NCBI GenBank assembly: GCA_011052985.1 | Contig: DRHY01000020.1 | Location: 1-33,713 of the forward strand | Direction: 5' to 3' | Source: Methylophaga thalassica | GTDB lineage: Bacteria > Pseudomonadota > Gammaproteobacteria > Nitrosococcales > Methylophagaceae | DNA length: 33,713 bases | In this document: positions 1 through 9,725 of the stretch, in pieces | Numbering within the stretch: position 1 is the first letter of the stretch | Layout: every line of letters starts with the position of its first letter | Made by a program: the position numbers and the translations under genes | The notes under the pieces: model-generated | Databases searched by the model: none | What the model was told of the DNA's origin: nothing | Seen by the model: the letters and a program-made list of their open reading frames with translations, nothing else

Positions 1-1188
1 TCCCGTTACATCATGAGGATTAACATTGATATGTTGAACTGCACACCGTCCAACTAAAGACTTCGTTAGTGGATAACGGTCATCTTCAATACCTTTTTCC
101 TGATCAAGCAGAATCAAAACGCGATCCGAACGGTCAAGCTTTATCCGTTCAAAGTCATTTACCGCAATTCCATCTAGTAAATCCCACGAAACATCGACGC
201 CTTTCTGTGCAATGAGCGATTTAAATAAGTCTAAGATTTCTTCACAAGCAACAACGGTATTAACTCTTAGGTCTATAACCTTGATTTCACCGGATATCTC
301 GATGCTTGGGAAAGATGACTTAGCCTTATTGGCCTTATGCTTTGTTTTCAACGACAGTGGTTGGAGATTTAATGTTTTAGCTGAAAGTTCAAAACCATAG
401 TCACGCGCAAAACAGATAAACGCATCTTGCACTGGTTTTAACACCATAGGCCAACTTTGCTCAAACCTAGTTGGTGTAGAAAGATCCAGAAACGGACGCT
501 GTTTCCGTGAATTTTTACTCTTTCCAATTTCTTTAAACAGCGTACCTCTCGGTTTTCTTTCATGGCCAGGATACCACCTGACGAGTACCTTATTTTTGTC
601 ATAGACCCATAGAGGCTTCTTAATGCGATCTATATCATCATCATTAGATAACGGTCTTAATGGAACATTGGTATAGAACAGAGCAATTTCAGTGGTATTA
701 CCATCATTTAACTGCTGAGTTCTACAATCTAGGCTGATCGCATTAACACCGCCAGCCCAGCTATCTACTTTCAATAACGGACAACCTAAACTGTAAGCGC
801 CTTTACAATGACCGCCAAAAGCCCGTAATGATCGCATCATTAGTCGAATCCACACAGGATTTAACACTGGTGAATATTCAACTCGAACGGGAGTAATAGG
901 TTGCAACTCAGCGTCTACAATAGATGGAGGAATATCACTTGAACTTTGTAAAGCCACATAGAGACCAAACTGATTAGCATTTTTTTTCATTAAATAGGCA
1001 AACTGCCGACTGTCTAGTTCAGCATCGATACGTTCTTCCCAGGCTTTCTTCTCTTTCCACTGATAGTTGTTATTGATGAGTGGATAGTGATAAACCACAA
1101 ATTTGTTGGCTTTATCTGCATCAACCTCGCTATTCAAATAAACCAAATGAGACAGCGGCAACTTCCTCAAATCTTTATTTTTATCCAT
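1..1188 (-). CDS. ddmE: DdmE-like Argonaute/PIWI-family protein (partial, C-terminus cut by window edge)
   Basis: The frame is open for 396 codons from the ATG at 1188-1186 to base 1 with no stop. That ATG shares one base with the helicase stop (TAATG), so the two are translationally coupled. Most of the visible protein has no motif I recognise. Its last part, about residues 357-392, has a hydrophobic strand (RVLILLDQ), then DRYPLTKSL and QHINV, matching the Y..xK...Q pattern of the MID domain that binds the guide 5' end in YK-type Argonautes. The PIWI half lies outside the window, so catalytic residues cannot be judged; known DdmE proteins are catalytically inactive. Together with the helicase-nuclease just upstream, this matches DdmDE, which uses a DNA-guided Argonaute-like protein to recruit a helicase-nuclease to plasmids. 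A pPIWI-RE protein is the main alternative. The MID call is moderate and the DdmE name is inferred largely from the pair. Confidence 0.6.
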   Translation of the reverse strand, partial: MDKNKDLRKLPLSHLVYLNSEVDADKANKFVVYHYPLINNNYQWKEKKAWEERIDAELDSRQFAYLMKKNANQFGLYVALQSSSDIPPSIVDAELQPITPVRVEYSPVLNPVWIRLMMRSLRAFGGHCKGAYSLGCPLLKVDSWAGGVNAISLDCRTQQLNDGNTTEIALFYTNVPLRPLSNDDDIDRIKKPLWVYDKNKVLVRWYPGHERKPRGTLFKEIGKSKNSRKQRPFLDLSTPTRFEQSWPMVLKPVQDAFICFARDYGFELSAKTLNLQPLSLKTKHKANKAKSSFPSIEISGEIKVIDLRVNTVVACEEILDLFKSLIAQKGVDVSWDLLDGIAVNDFERIKLDRSDRVLILLDQEKGIEDDRYPLTKSLVGRCAVQHINVNPHDVTG

Positions 1189-4100
1189 TAACCTTGCTCC
1201 CCCATACGCTGCCAAACTATTTTCGAAAACCACTTAAAGCCAGACGTCATTTGATATCCATCGCTCACCAAACAACCTGGTAGAAACAGGATTGAAGCAT
1301 TTTCAATTTTTACCGGCTCCAACATTTCAGAAAAGCCCGATAAGGAACAATCTTCACCAGTCAATAGGTTCGCGATAACCAAAATGGCATTTTCACCACG
1401 GATTTGTCGGATCTTTTCCAGCTTCTTAATTAATCCCAAAGGCGCAAATTCAGGACGTTTACCAGAAGCAAGCCATTGCTCAAAGCCTTCATCCGACTGC
1501 TCCAGAGCAGCTATAGACCAAAATTTAGCATCAACAAAAACATCCGCGTTTGCTATCTCAAAATCATATAATTCAAACAACTCATGGTTGTAGACGTCTT
1601 GTTTAGTGGCTAGCTGCTTGTCACTCAGCAGTGCGCGAATACCTTCCTCACCAATACGCCCTTGTAAAATTCGCTGAATCACAACGGGATGAAATGCAAA
1701 TTGCTCTTCAATGTCGTTGGCAAACGGCTGAAACGACGTTCGAAAACCTTTACGATTAAACCAATCCGAAATAGCAGGTTGCCGATTAACAACCTCATAA
1801 AGCGTCTGTGGGTTATATTTGATCAATCCCGCTGCACGCTTTTCAAAGAACTGCCAACTTTTTGGGTCGTACCATATTTCACCAGTAACCTTTGTTTCCT
1901 TGGGCCGTTCAAAGCACGCCCAACGACACAAAGGCTCAGTAATGCCAAACGTATTGTTATGCGGCATCCATTGGAGATCATGCTGCAATACAGCGCGGCC
2001 TAGTTCATGCCAAAGTCCTGAAATATCTTCGATACAACCCTTACCTTGTCGTGCATCTCGGATAGCGGAAACTAACTTGTTATCAATAATATCTACCGCA
2101 GCAGAGCCATCTTGGGATCGCGTTTTCAACAGGGTAAGAAAGTTGGAAACCGATGCATCTTCGGAATGAGTAAGATCATCAATCAGCTGATTATTAAGGT
2201 TTGAAACCCAATTTCGGTTGTTAGTACAAACGGTTAATTGGCCGTAGTTGCGAAGATGGCCTGCTAAATCATCGCTTAAATGAATGGCGACATGGGGCAC
2301 ATACGTCCAAGCACGTTCAATACGACCAACTTGCTGCTGCACGTCAGCGGCAAGATTCTTAACGTAGTCATTTGTCGCTTTATAGAGCTTGTTTAGCTCC
2401 TGGATTTTAGCGACTGAGTTATTCATTAACGGCATAATAAATTGCCGCTGCTGCTTACGTGAAAACTCTGAACGCCTGACTAATTTTTCTAAGTTTCTGA
2501 GCTGAAAGCCAGCATGAGACATTTCGTCATCATCGTCATTGCTATCCCATGGTGAAAAGTAAAAGTGCTTACTTTCAATAATAAACAGCGACGTCAGATC
2601 CATCTGCCCTTGAGAGTTAGGCAAGGAGTAATCCAAATTAATGCCATTGGTAGCGGATGCAGTTTGTGTCATTACCACCACGGTACGGCCAGAGTCGAAC
2701 GCCGCTTGATATGCGTGCTCAAATCCTTCTCGCTTTTGTGCTTCAGCATTGAGCAAGCAAATCATCATGGGCTTACCATTGACAGCCAAAGGAATAAACA
2801 CATCATCAAAAGAAGACAATACGCCAGTGGTTAAACGCTCCATTTCAAGCCAATCCGCGCTCATCCTACTGTTTTCAGCGGTATCACTTATCAACCATTT
2901 CCGAAGGTATTTGACTGAGTTAACAAAAGCCAGGTGACCTTTATGTTGTGACTCATTCGCTGCCAAATGTAGAACGTGCAGTAATTTAAATAACACAGAC
3001 TGCCGGTATTCATACTTGTAATCTGAGTGCTCAGCCTCAAAAAATGCAGCGTTCAAATGCAGTTTTGCTTCCTGAAAAACTGGCGCATTGATAGCATCAT
3101 CAAAGTCGTGGATCGTGGTTTTCAGTGTCGAGCGACGCTTTTCAGATTTTTCTTTAACCAACGATCGGATCACTGCCATTTGCAGCTGCTTATCCTCGTC
3201 AGTTTGTAAATACGGAATTGGCTTCTTAAACCAATCTTCGGGGCGCTGCTCAAAGCTATCGCCCAAAAAACTCTCGGTACAGTATGGGTTGCGAGCCTGA
3301 GCCACGTAACGCAAAGCACTTTCAATCCAACGTATATCGAAATGACCAATCCCTCTTTCGATATAAGAGGTTGCGGATAGTGCAAAAACGAGGTTTCGAC
3401 TCGATAACGAAACCATTAACCCTTCAGGCGTTGTCGGCAATAGTGCGCGTTTAATCTTGATCCTCAGCGGGTCAATATCCGCTTCGGCTTCATCCGTGGT
3501 TAACAGCCAAGTTGTTAGGCCAAACATATTCGTCTGAGTATTGGGTAATCGATTTGATTTACTCAGCGCTTCTAACTCAGGCAAGCTAGTGCGAGGCAAG
3601 GAGAACAGCGATAAGCTGGGTAACGCTGTGCTGTAGTAGGATGGTCGATAGTCATTCGCAGGATCAAACAGCAATCGGTTTAGCCGAACGAGATACTCAT
3701 AGGCTTCGGACTCATCGGTTGCGAACTGCGACAATAGCAAACTGAAGCGTCTGATATATTTCTCCATCACACGCAAAAAATCACCGACATCAACTGATGC
3801 TTCATCGCTTTGCCCATAACTTTTCACTTCAAAGCCGTGAGGTTTTTGCTGTAATTGCAAAGGCTCACTGGTAACTAAATGATCTGAGCGAAACAGATAT
3901 TTCTTTTCGAACGGCACACCGGATTCATACTGCTTTAAAGGGATTACCAGCGCCCTAGACTGATTGAGATCGACACCTTTGCTGGTCAAATCCTCCTCTA
4001 GCTCCGCAATAAGCTGTTTCAGCTCACTGTAAAGCTCAGGTATAGGCTGTGCAGTAACAAACTGCATTCGCGCTAAAAGACGCTTGCCCCCTTCAAGTAA

Positions 4101-5069
4101 TTGACCAATACACTCAGGCGGCTCTTGCACCATTTGAGACTGGGCAAGTAACGTCTGTAGAATGTCCGCTTGGTAATCAAACTCGTCAACAAATACTACT
4201 TTTCCGGCCAGTTGGCCGCTCGACATTCTGACTTTCTGTTTACCGTCGTAAAAGGAAGCGAACAGCTTCTGCGTCGTTAACACCAGCAAATGTTGCTTAT
4301 CATCGTGCCAGGCAATCGCCGGGAAAATTCGACGCACCCATTTATTTTCTCTATATAAACGAAGCTTTTCTTTTGCTTGCGCTGTGAGTTCATGCGTCTT
4401 GCCATGGTGCTTACTGGCATACTTCACGGCCTTCTCTAAGGACGACATGCACCCAAGTAGTGTGCGCTCGACAAAGCCACACAGTTTTCTTAGTTCCTGC
4501 TCTTCTCGTTCGAGTAAGACGCCCATCGAATCAGGATTTTTCTTTTTGTACTCAACATTACGGGCAATGGCAGCAACGTTGTGGCAAGCACGAACGAGAG
4601 CCTCTTTATCAGCATTAGAACGAAACACTCCTAAACCATGGATGTCCTCAATGGCCTTATAAGGATCGGGCAAGTCAGACTTTTGAACGCCTTGTTCGTG
4701 TGGCAGTGCCCTTTGAGAAACCGCACTAACAACAGTTTCATCCTGAGCATAAAGGATACTAACGAGCAGTGGATTACCTGAGCTGTCTTTTGCACTTGTG
4801 GCACTTTCATAAATGTCATGCAGGATGTTCCAGCGATGGGTGACCAATATGGCCTGCAACCCTTTGGATTTTATAAACTCAAGGCTTGCTGGAATTTTCC
4901 CGTCTGGACTACGATAAAGCGAACTACTTTTGCCCCCGCCTGTTGGGCCTTGTAACTGACAAAAGCCAGCAATAGCATTTTCGCTCTTTGCATTCACCGA
5001 TAGGGCAAGCGCCTGTTCAATCGTATGCGCAATGATTTGATTATAAGAAGTCGGTATTGGCTGACTCAT
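1188..5069 (-). CDS. ddmD: DdmD-like SF2 helicase fused to PD-(D/E)xK nuclease
   Basis: This 1293-residue protein has a Walker A loop (GPTGGGKS, residues 41-48), an unusual Walker B box DEFD (295-298), and a motif VI QQVGRIER (912-919) with the arginine finger, so it has an SF2-type helicase core. Near the C-terminus, VFVDAKFW places D1180 and K1182 as a DxK nuclease motif, with D1169 a likely upstream acidic ligand; this is the PD-(D/E)xK signature. Helicase at the N-terminus, nuclease at the C-terminus, a length near 1200-1300 residues, and an Argonaute-like protein directly downstream all fit DdmD, the plasmid-degrading partner of DdmE. I see no four-cysteine iron-sulfur cluster between motifs Ia and II, which argues against a DinG/XPD helicase of the pPIWI-RE type. 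It lies 96 bp after the type III restriction subunit, on the same strand. The motifs are seen; the DdmD identity is family-level inference. Confidence 0.68.
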   Translation of the reverse strand: MSQPIPTSYNQIIAHTIEQALALSVNAKSENAIAGFCQLQGPTGGGKSSSLYRSPDGKIPASLEFIKSKGLQAILVTHRWNILHDIYESATSAKDSSGNPLLVSILYAQDETVVSAVSQRALPHEQGVQKSDLPDPYKAIEDIHGLGVFRSNADKEALVRACHNVAAIARNVEYKKKNPDSMGVLLEREEQELRKLCGFVERTLLGCMSSLEKAVKYASKHHGKTHELTAQAKEKLRLYRENKWVRRIFPAIAWHDDKQHLLVLTTQKLFASFYDGKQKVRMSSGQLAGKVVFVDEFDYQADILQTLLAQSQMVQEPPECIGQLLEGGKRLLARMQFVTAQPIPELYSELKQLIAELEEDLTSKGVDLNQSRALVIPLKQYESGVPFEKKYLFRSDHLVTSEPLQLQQKPHGFEVKSYGQSDEASVDVGDFLRVMEKYIRRFSLLLSQFATDESEAYEYLVRLNRLLFDPANDYRPSYYSTALPSLSLFSLPRTSLPELEALSKSNRLPNTQTNMFGLTTWLLTTDEAEADIDPLRIKIKRALLPTTPEGLMVSLSSRNLVFALSATSYIERGIGHFDIRWIESALRYVAQARNPYCTESFLGDSFEQRPEDWFKKPIPYLQTDEDKQLQMAVIRSLVKEKSEKRRSTLKTTIHDFDDAINAPVFQEAKLHLNAAFFEAEHSDYKYEYRQSVLFKLLHVLHLAANESQHKGHLAFVNSVKYLRKWLISDTAENSRMSADWLEMERLTTGVLSSFDDVFIPLAVNGKPMMICLLNAEAQKREGFEHAYQAAFDSGRTVVVMTQTASATNGINLDYSLPNSQGQMDLTSLFIIESKHFYFSPWDSNDDDDEMSHAGFQLRNLEKLVRRSEFSRKQQRQFIMPLMNNSVAKIQELNKLYKATNDYVKNLAADVQQQVGRIERAWTYVPHVAIHLSDDLAGHLRNYGQLTVCTNNRNWVSNLNNQLIDDLTHSEDASVSNFLTLLKTRSQDGSAAVDIIDNKLVSAIRDARQGKGCIEDISGLWHELGRAVLQHDLQWMPHNNTFGITEPLCRWACFERPKETKVTGEIWYDPKSWQFFEKRAAGLIKYNPQTLYEVVNRQPAISDWFNRKGFRTSFQPFANDIEEQFAFHPVVIQRILQGRIGEEGIRALLSDKQLATKQDVYNHELFELYDFEIANADVFVDAKFWSIAALEQSDEGFEQWLASGKRPEFAPLGLIKKLEKIRQIRGENAILVIANLLTGEDCSLSGFSEMLEPVKIENASILFLPGCLVSDGYQMTSGFKWFSKIVWQRMGEQG

Positions 5070-5104
5070 CTAAATCCTCGTTAACTTGATATTCCTTTTG
5101 AGTT

Positions 5105-5128
5105 TCGCCCCTCTTTTAGAAGGGGCGA
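5105..5128 (-). other. Intergenic hairpin between res and ddmD
   Basis: TCGCCCCT (5105-5112) and AGGGGCGA (5121-5128) form a perfect 8-bp GC-rich stem with an 8-nt loop in the 96-bp gap between the type III restriction gene and the ddmD-like gene. Neither strand has a run of T after the stem, so it is not a convincing intrinsic terminator. It could attenuate read-through, mark an RNA processing site, or be a scar of joining two cassettes. Confidence 0.45.
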
Positions 5129-5165
5129 CAAGGTTGGAGACAACACAACACCAACAAATGACTCA

Positions 5166-7817
5166 TTAATTCAATTCAGGCACAATCTCTTGTGACCAAC
5201 TGTCTTCCATAAGCATTTTGAACGACATACCACCCGACGCTGCTTCCAACGTAAGTTCGCCAGCATCTACCGCCGTCTTGACGTGCTCAGTTAATAGCTC
5301 AAACAATCGGCGTTTGTACTCAGTATCATCGTTTCCTTTTAAATGCTCACCCTTGGTTTCCAGTACAGAGAAGCGGTAACTGCCAGAGTTTGGCTGTTCG
5401 ACGCACACCAACAAGTCAGGGTAAACCTTTTGTTTTTGCCAGCCTTGCAGGCTGTATTCACGTTGATTTACTGCAATACGATGCCACCAATACACAGACT
5501 CTTGCTTATCCAAATACCAAGCTGTGTCGCGCTCTAAATTGTTCAGCCCATTTTGATAGACCTTTTCGAACAAGCTTTTTTCGAGTTCAGATCCATCCTT
5601 GCGGCGAAGCACCTGCTCATGCTCACTGACATTAACCTCTAGGGTTTGCGCCAGTTCCCAATTTAGCTTCTTGTTATCTGAAGCGAGTAGACGTAGGGAA
5701 ATATCACCCTTGTCCAACTTAGATCTGAAGATTTGCTCCGATAATTGCGCGACCTGTTGTTTAACGTCGCGCTTCATCTCTTTGAGTAGTTCAAGGCGGT
5801 TAGTAAACAAAGCCTCCTCAGAAACGCCATTACCACGCAAGATGTCTAACGTGTGCGTTAATACCCGCATGGCTTGCCATGGATTTGGAATAACATCGGT
5901 GAGCTGCCTTACCATAAACGAGATATCCAGGCCTGCATTCGGGTCAAACTCGATGTTCTCGTGAACCGGATCGGCCAAGTCCAATTCGCCTTGGTTATCC
6001 TTTGACATTTTGTAGTCGATACGGGCAATCGTGCGCTGTAACTTGTCGTCCACTAGCTGGAAGTTATCAGCATTCAAATAAGACAGCGATTCCCAATCTA
6101 GGTCACCCAGCACATCCCGTTCATAGTCAAACAAACGGTAGCCATCTTTGTACCCTGCATCACGGTGTAAAACCCGAGGCAAGAATATTTTCGGTAGGTT
6201 ACGAAAACGCTCTCTACGCAATAAGGTTTCTTTGCTCACTACCGCGGCGGGTTTATTGGCTTCTGAGGCTTTAACCTGATTCGCCACATCCCCCATACCT
6301 TCTTCTTCTAAACCTTGCTTAACACCGGCGACGGCTTCCATCACATCCTGATCAAAGGTGTAGACATAACACTCATCTAAACTTGGTTTTTGCGTCAATC
6401 GCGCATGTGGTTGACGGAGTACCCGGCCAATCATTTGGGTGATTGCCGTTTTTGCGGTCATTTTAGACAACACGGTTAACACATAAGCAAAGGGGCAATC
6501 CCAACCTTCACGTAGCGCATCCTTTGTGATGATGTATTTAACAGGGCACATTTCGCTGAGCAAATCATCATCACCCAACTCGTCTTTGTCAGACGTTTTC
6601 AGGCGAATTTCATTTTCATTTACGCCCAGTTTTTCTATCAAATACTCACGGGCGTCTTCCGCATGCACAAAGGCTGAATCTCGTTGGTCTTTACCTGTGC
6701 GCTCAACTCGGATCAGCATGATGGGCCGAATATAGCGACCGGTTTCGTTTTGAAGCTGCCCGGCATCCTGTTCAAGCTCTGCCAGTTTAGCGTGCGCAAG
6801 CGACAAGGTATGCTTCCACTCACTTTTGTCTTCGTTGATTAAGTTGATGGGTAACTTAATCATTTGCTCATCTTTCAACGCTTGCCCAGACACGTTCACC
6901 AGTACATTTGAGTGATGCTTGCCGTTTGCGTTAGGTGTGGCCGAGAGCTCAAGAATAAACTTAGGGTTAAAGCCACACAGGGTTTCTCTTGCGGTTTCGC
7001 TATAGGCTTTATGCCCCTCATCCACAATAATCACTGGGCGAACCATGCGTAACACATTGCCTAAGCTTTGTTTAACTGACACTGAGCCTGGGGCTATGCC
7101 TTCTTGCCAACCGTAATCGGATAGATCGTTACAATCTAGATTGCGAATACTGCTCAATAGCGCCTCATTGGCTGTGGTGTCATCTTCAATCGGGAAGAAA
7201 GTGGTAAATCGCCCGCTATCGCGGAACATGCGCAAGGTTTCTTTGGATTGACGCGCACTGGATTGCAGCATCAACAGCATAACGCAGAGGTTTTCGTCGG
7301 TATCCCGCTTGGTAAATGCATCGTTCTTTTCGAGCATTTTTACCCGCCCACCCGAAGCACGTTCAAGCATTTGCCGATACGGATGTTCACGATTAGCTAA
7401 CTGTTTCCATGTTTGCTTGTAAATGGCATCCGAAGGCACCACCCAGAGCACCATACCTGTCTGTTGCGTAAACAAATCCGTTTGCAGACGCTCGACCGCA
7501 GCAACGCCAAGTAAGGTTTTACCACCACCCGTCGGTACTTTCAGGCACACGTTAGGGATTGGCCGCTCTAAGCCGTCAAATCTTGTGACATAAGGCGCTG
7601 GCACCAAGTGGCCGCTTTTGTCTTTAAGTAGGTCAATACGGCGCTCCTGTACCAGAGCTTCCCACGTGTCTTTGGCGTAATCGGTTAAGCGGGCCTCTTT
7701 GCCTTTCATTTTCTGAAAAGCAACAAAGTCTTCCGCTTCTTCCTTGGTGTCAGCCAGCTTTTTCAGGTAATAGTCCAGCTTATCCAGCACACCATTTTGG
7801 TAGTCTTTTAACTCCAT
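5166..7817 (-). CDS. res: Type III restriction enzyme Res subunit
   Basis: This is the 883-residue ATP-dependent endonuclease subunit of a type III restriction-modification system; it translocates or signals along DNA and cuts unmodified DNA together with Mod. Visible motifs are the Walker A loop VPTGGGKT (about 94-101), DEGH (266-269), LSATPN (motif III), QMIGRVLRQP (motif VI), and a C-terminal nuclease with D801 of YPDLL and E820/K822 of LETKG, a complete PD-ExK site. The frame is open further upstream, but ATG 7817-7815 is chosen: it follows a GGGGGCG ribosome site, gives the usual N-terminus MELKDYQNGV, and sits 1 nt after the mod stop. The spacing implies coupled translation with mod. 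Nothing appears broken, so it is predicted active. Confidence 0.93.
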   Translation of the reverse strand: MELKDYQNGVLDKLDYYLKKLADTKEEAEDFVAFQKMKGKEARLTDYAKDTWEALVQERRIDLLKDKSGHLVPAPYVTRFDGLERPIPNVCLKVPTGGGKTLLGVAAVERLQTDLFTQQTGMVLWVVPSDAIYKQTWKQLANREHPYRQMLERASGGRVKMLEKNDAFTKRDTDENLCVMLLMLQSSARQSKETLRMFRDSGRFTTFFPIEDDTTANEALLSSIRNLDCNDLSDYGWQEGIAPGSVSVKQSLGNVLRMVRPVIIVDEGHKAYSETARETLCGFNPKFILELSATPNANGKHHSNVLVNVSGQALKDEQMIKLPINLINEDKSEWKHTLSLAHAKLAELEQDAGQLQNETGRYIRPIMLIRVERTGKDQRDSAFVHAEDAREYLIEKLGVNENEIRLKTSDKDELGDDDLLSEMCPVKYIITKDALREGWDCPFAYVLTVLSKMTAKTAITQMIGRVLRQPHARLTQKPSLDECYVYTFDQDVMEAVAGVKQGLEEEGMGDVANQVKASEANKPAAVVSKETLLRRERFRNLPKIFLPRVLHRDAGYKDGYRLFDYERDVLGDLDWESLSYLNADNFQLVDDKLQRTIARIDYKMSKDNQGELDLADPVHENIEFDPNAGLDISFMVRQLTDVIPNPWQAMRVLTHTLDILRGNGVSEEALFTNRLELLKEMKRDVKQQVAQLSEQIFRSKLDKGDISLRLLASDNKKLNWELAQTLEVNVSEHEQVLRRKDGSELEKSLFEKVYQNGLNNLERDTAWYLDKQESVYWWHRIAVNQREYSLQGWQKQKVYPDLLVCVEQPNSGSYRFSVLETKGEHLKGNDDTEYKRRLFELLTEHVKTAVDAGELTLEAASGGMSFKMLMEDSWSQEIVPELN

Positions 7818-7818
7818 G

Positions 7819-9645
7819 TTACGCCCCCATAATGCGATGGATGGCGTAAGGTAACTGGCAAAACTCAATGCGTTTTTCAGTTAAGTCTTTCTGGCTCATA
7901 AACTTCGCCACAGCAAAGACAATGGTACGCTTTTTCGTAGCATTGTTTTTCGCTATAACCTCGACTTTGTCAGCGTTTAATGCCGCTTCATTCGAGCGCA
8001 GCCACTCGCTATCTGGGCGATAGAACAAATGAATACGGAATAAGTCTGTTTCGCCGATAAAACCATCGGCAGAGGCTTTAGCGACTGTTTCTAACGACTG
8101 ACCAGTGGCGGTATAAAACACATAACGTGCGAGCGCGTCGAACGACGGCATGGCATCGCCAGTAAGTAAGCTTTCAATTTGAATCGGTTCACCTAAGGTG
8201 CAATAGGTAAAACTGCCACTAATGCCTGGGGCAAACTCATCCACTTTGCGCTCACCGGTGACAGTCAGCACTCCATCTTTGAGCTCTTTTTTGATTTTGT
8301 CGAAATCGTTGCTGTGTTTTGCTTCAACTTTGGCTATTTTTTCAAGCAACTCAGCGTGTTTTTTCTCGAAAACCGACCAAGTGATTTTTTCAGAAAGCAG
8401 TTCTTGCTTTTGATTGCCTGTAAAGGGGTAGCCATTGATAACACGGCGAACACGCTCTGCTGTCACCTCATCAGCATAATCTTCACATTCGATCAGAATA
8501 AATTTACGATTTCCTTCATCACTCTTATTAGCCTCCAAAACTGCGTGGGCAGTCGTACCTGAACCAGCGAATGAGTCGAGGATGATTGATTCTGGATCAG
8601 TGGCTATTTCGAGGATTCTCTTCAACAATGTTACAGGTTTAGGTGTGAAAAACTCGACACTGTCATTGCCCATGATATTTCGAAGCGTTTTCTTAGCTTC
8701 ATCCGTATGGCTTGCAAAATCATGTGGCCACCACGTACTTGGTACAGTGCCACCACCACCTTTTAGAGCATGTTTATATCTTTTAAAGGCGGGAGCACCT
8801 TTGCCGTCTTTTCCCCAGTAAACTAGATCATTTTGAATATTTTCTTGATGACGTTCTTTAGAATATCGCCAAACTGCATTCTTCTTAGGCCAAATTTCCT
8901 GTCCAGTATTTGGATTAACTACTGGATAGTAAAGATTTGGTCGCTCTTCCGCAGTTTTGTTGCACGTGTAATCACTAACACGAAAAATACCTTGCTCATC
9001 TTCATTGCGATAATTTTTATCATTACCCTCTGTTCGCTCAAGAAGATTACGTTCGAAGCTCTCAGATTTTCGATACACCAAAACATGATCATGCATTGCT
9101 GAAAATCCCTTAGCATCATTCGACGTTGCATACTTCTTTTGCCAAGCGATGTGACCATAGAATGATTCTTCTTTTTGAAAGATTTCATCGAGTATCATTC
9201 GTAGACGATGTTGCTCATTGTCATCAATAGTTACGAATAGCACACCATCGTCTGCTAGCAATTCGTATAACAAAATCAGCCTCGGCCACATCATGCAAAG
9301 CCATTTGTCATGACGTTCCAAATCTTCTTTATCAACAGGATTGGCTGACTTTTTCAGCCACTCCTGCATCAGTGGCGAGCGAACGTTGTCGTTATAACAC
9401 CAACCTTCATTACCTGTGTTATACGGCGGGTCGATAAAAATGCAGTCTACTTTACCGGCATGAGTCGGCAGTAACGCCTTGAGGGCCTCAAGGTTGTCGC
9501 CATGGATGATGAGGTTATCATCCAATGATGCCGTATTGCCTTCCTGCGGTAACGATTTATCCGCAACCACTTTTAATTCGCGAAACGGCACACTCAGATG
9601 GTGTGAATATACAAACTGCTTACCTTTAAAATCCAACGTTGGCAT
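7819..9645 (-). CDS. mod: Type III DNA methyltransferase Mod subunit
   Basis: This 608-residue beta-class amino-methyltransferase has the catalytic motif IDPPYNTGN (DPPY at 72-75) before the AdoMet-binding motif SFAGSGTT (359-364), the circular order typical of type III Mod proteins and their M.EcoP-like relatives. Mod recognises an asymmetric site and methylates adenine on one strand, and also gives Res its specificity. The region between the two motifs (about 110-340) should hold target recognition. The start at 9645 gives MPTLDFKGKQFVYSHH, a normal beginning for these proteins. The res start codon follows the stop after one base. I see no simple-sequence repeat tract in the gene that would suggest phase variation, unlike many pathogen mod genes. 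Confidence 0.94.
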   Translation of the reverse strand: MPTLDFKGKQFVYSHHLSVPFRELKVVADKSLPQEGNTASLDDNLIIHGDNLEALKALLPTHAGKVDCIFIDPPYNTGNEGWCYNDNVRSPLMQEWLKKSANPVDKEDLERHDKWLCMMWPRLILLYELLADDGVLFVTIDDNEQHRLRMILDEIFQKEESFYGHIAWQKKYATSNDAKGFSAMHDHVLVYRKSESFERNLLERTEGNDKNYRNEDEQGIFRVSDYTCNKTAEERPNLYYPVVNPNTGQEIWPKKNAVWRYSKERHQENIQNDLVYWGKDGKGAPAFKRYKHALKGGGGTVPSTWWPHDFASHTDEAKKTLRNIMGNDSVEFFTPKPVTLLKRILEIATDPESIILDSFAGSGTTAHAVLEANKSDEGNRKFILIECEDYADEVTAERVRRVINGYPFTGNQKQELLSEKITWSVFEKKHAELLEKIAKVEAKHSNDFDKIKKELKDGVLTVTGERKVDEFAPGISGSFTYCTLGEPIQIESLLTGDAMPSFDALARYVFYTATGQSLETVAKASADGFIGETDLFRIHLFYRPDSEWLRSNEAALNADKVEVIAKNNATKKRTIVFAVAKFMSQKDLTEKRIEFCQLPYAIHRIMGA

Positions 9646-9725
9646 CGGTGTTCCTTAAATTCTTATTTAATTCTGATGATTAATCTTTAGTCATAAAAAG
9701 CGGTTGTCTGGGTTGTGCTCATCAT

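Noticed and set aside
1188-5069. DinG-type helicase of a pPIWI-RE three-gene operon
   Set aside because: No four-cysteine iron-sulfur motif was found and the C-terminus carries a fused nuclease motif, which fits DdmD better. It is kept as the main alternative until the downstream gene is complete.
1188-5069. Cas3 of a type I CRISPR system
   Set aside because: No HD-nuclease motif at the N-terminus, no other cas genes, and no CRISPR repeat array anywhere in the window.
7818-7868. Longer res start overlapping the mod end
   Set aside because: The extra 17 codons are mod sequence in another frame. ATG 7817 has the ribosome site and the usual N-terminus.
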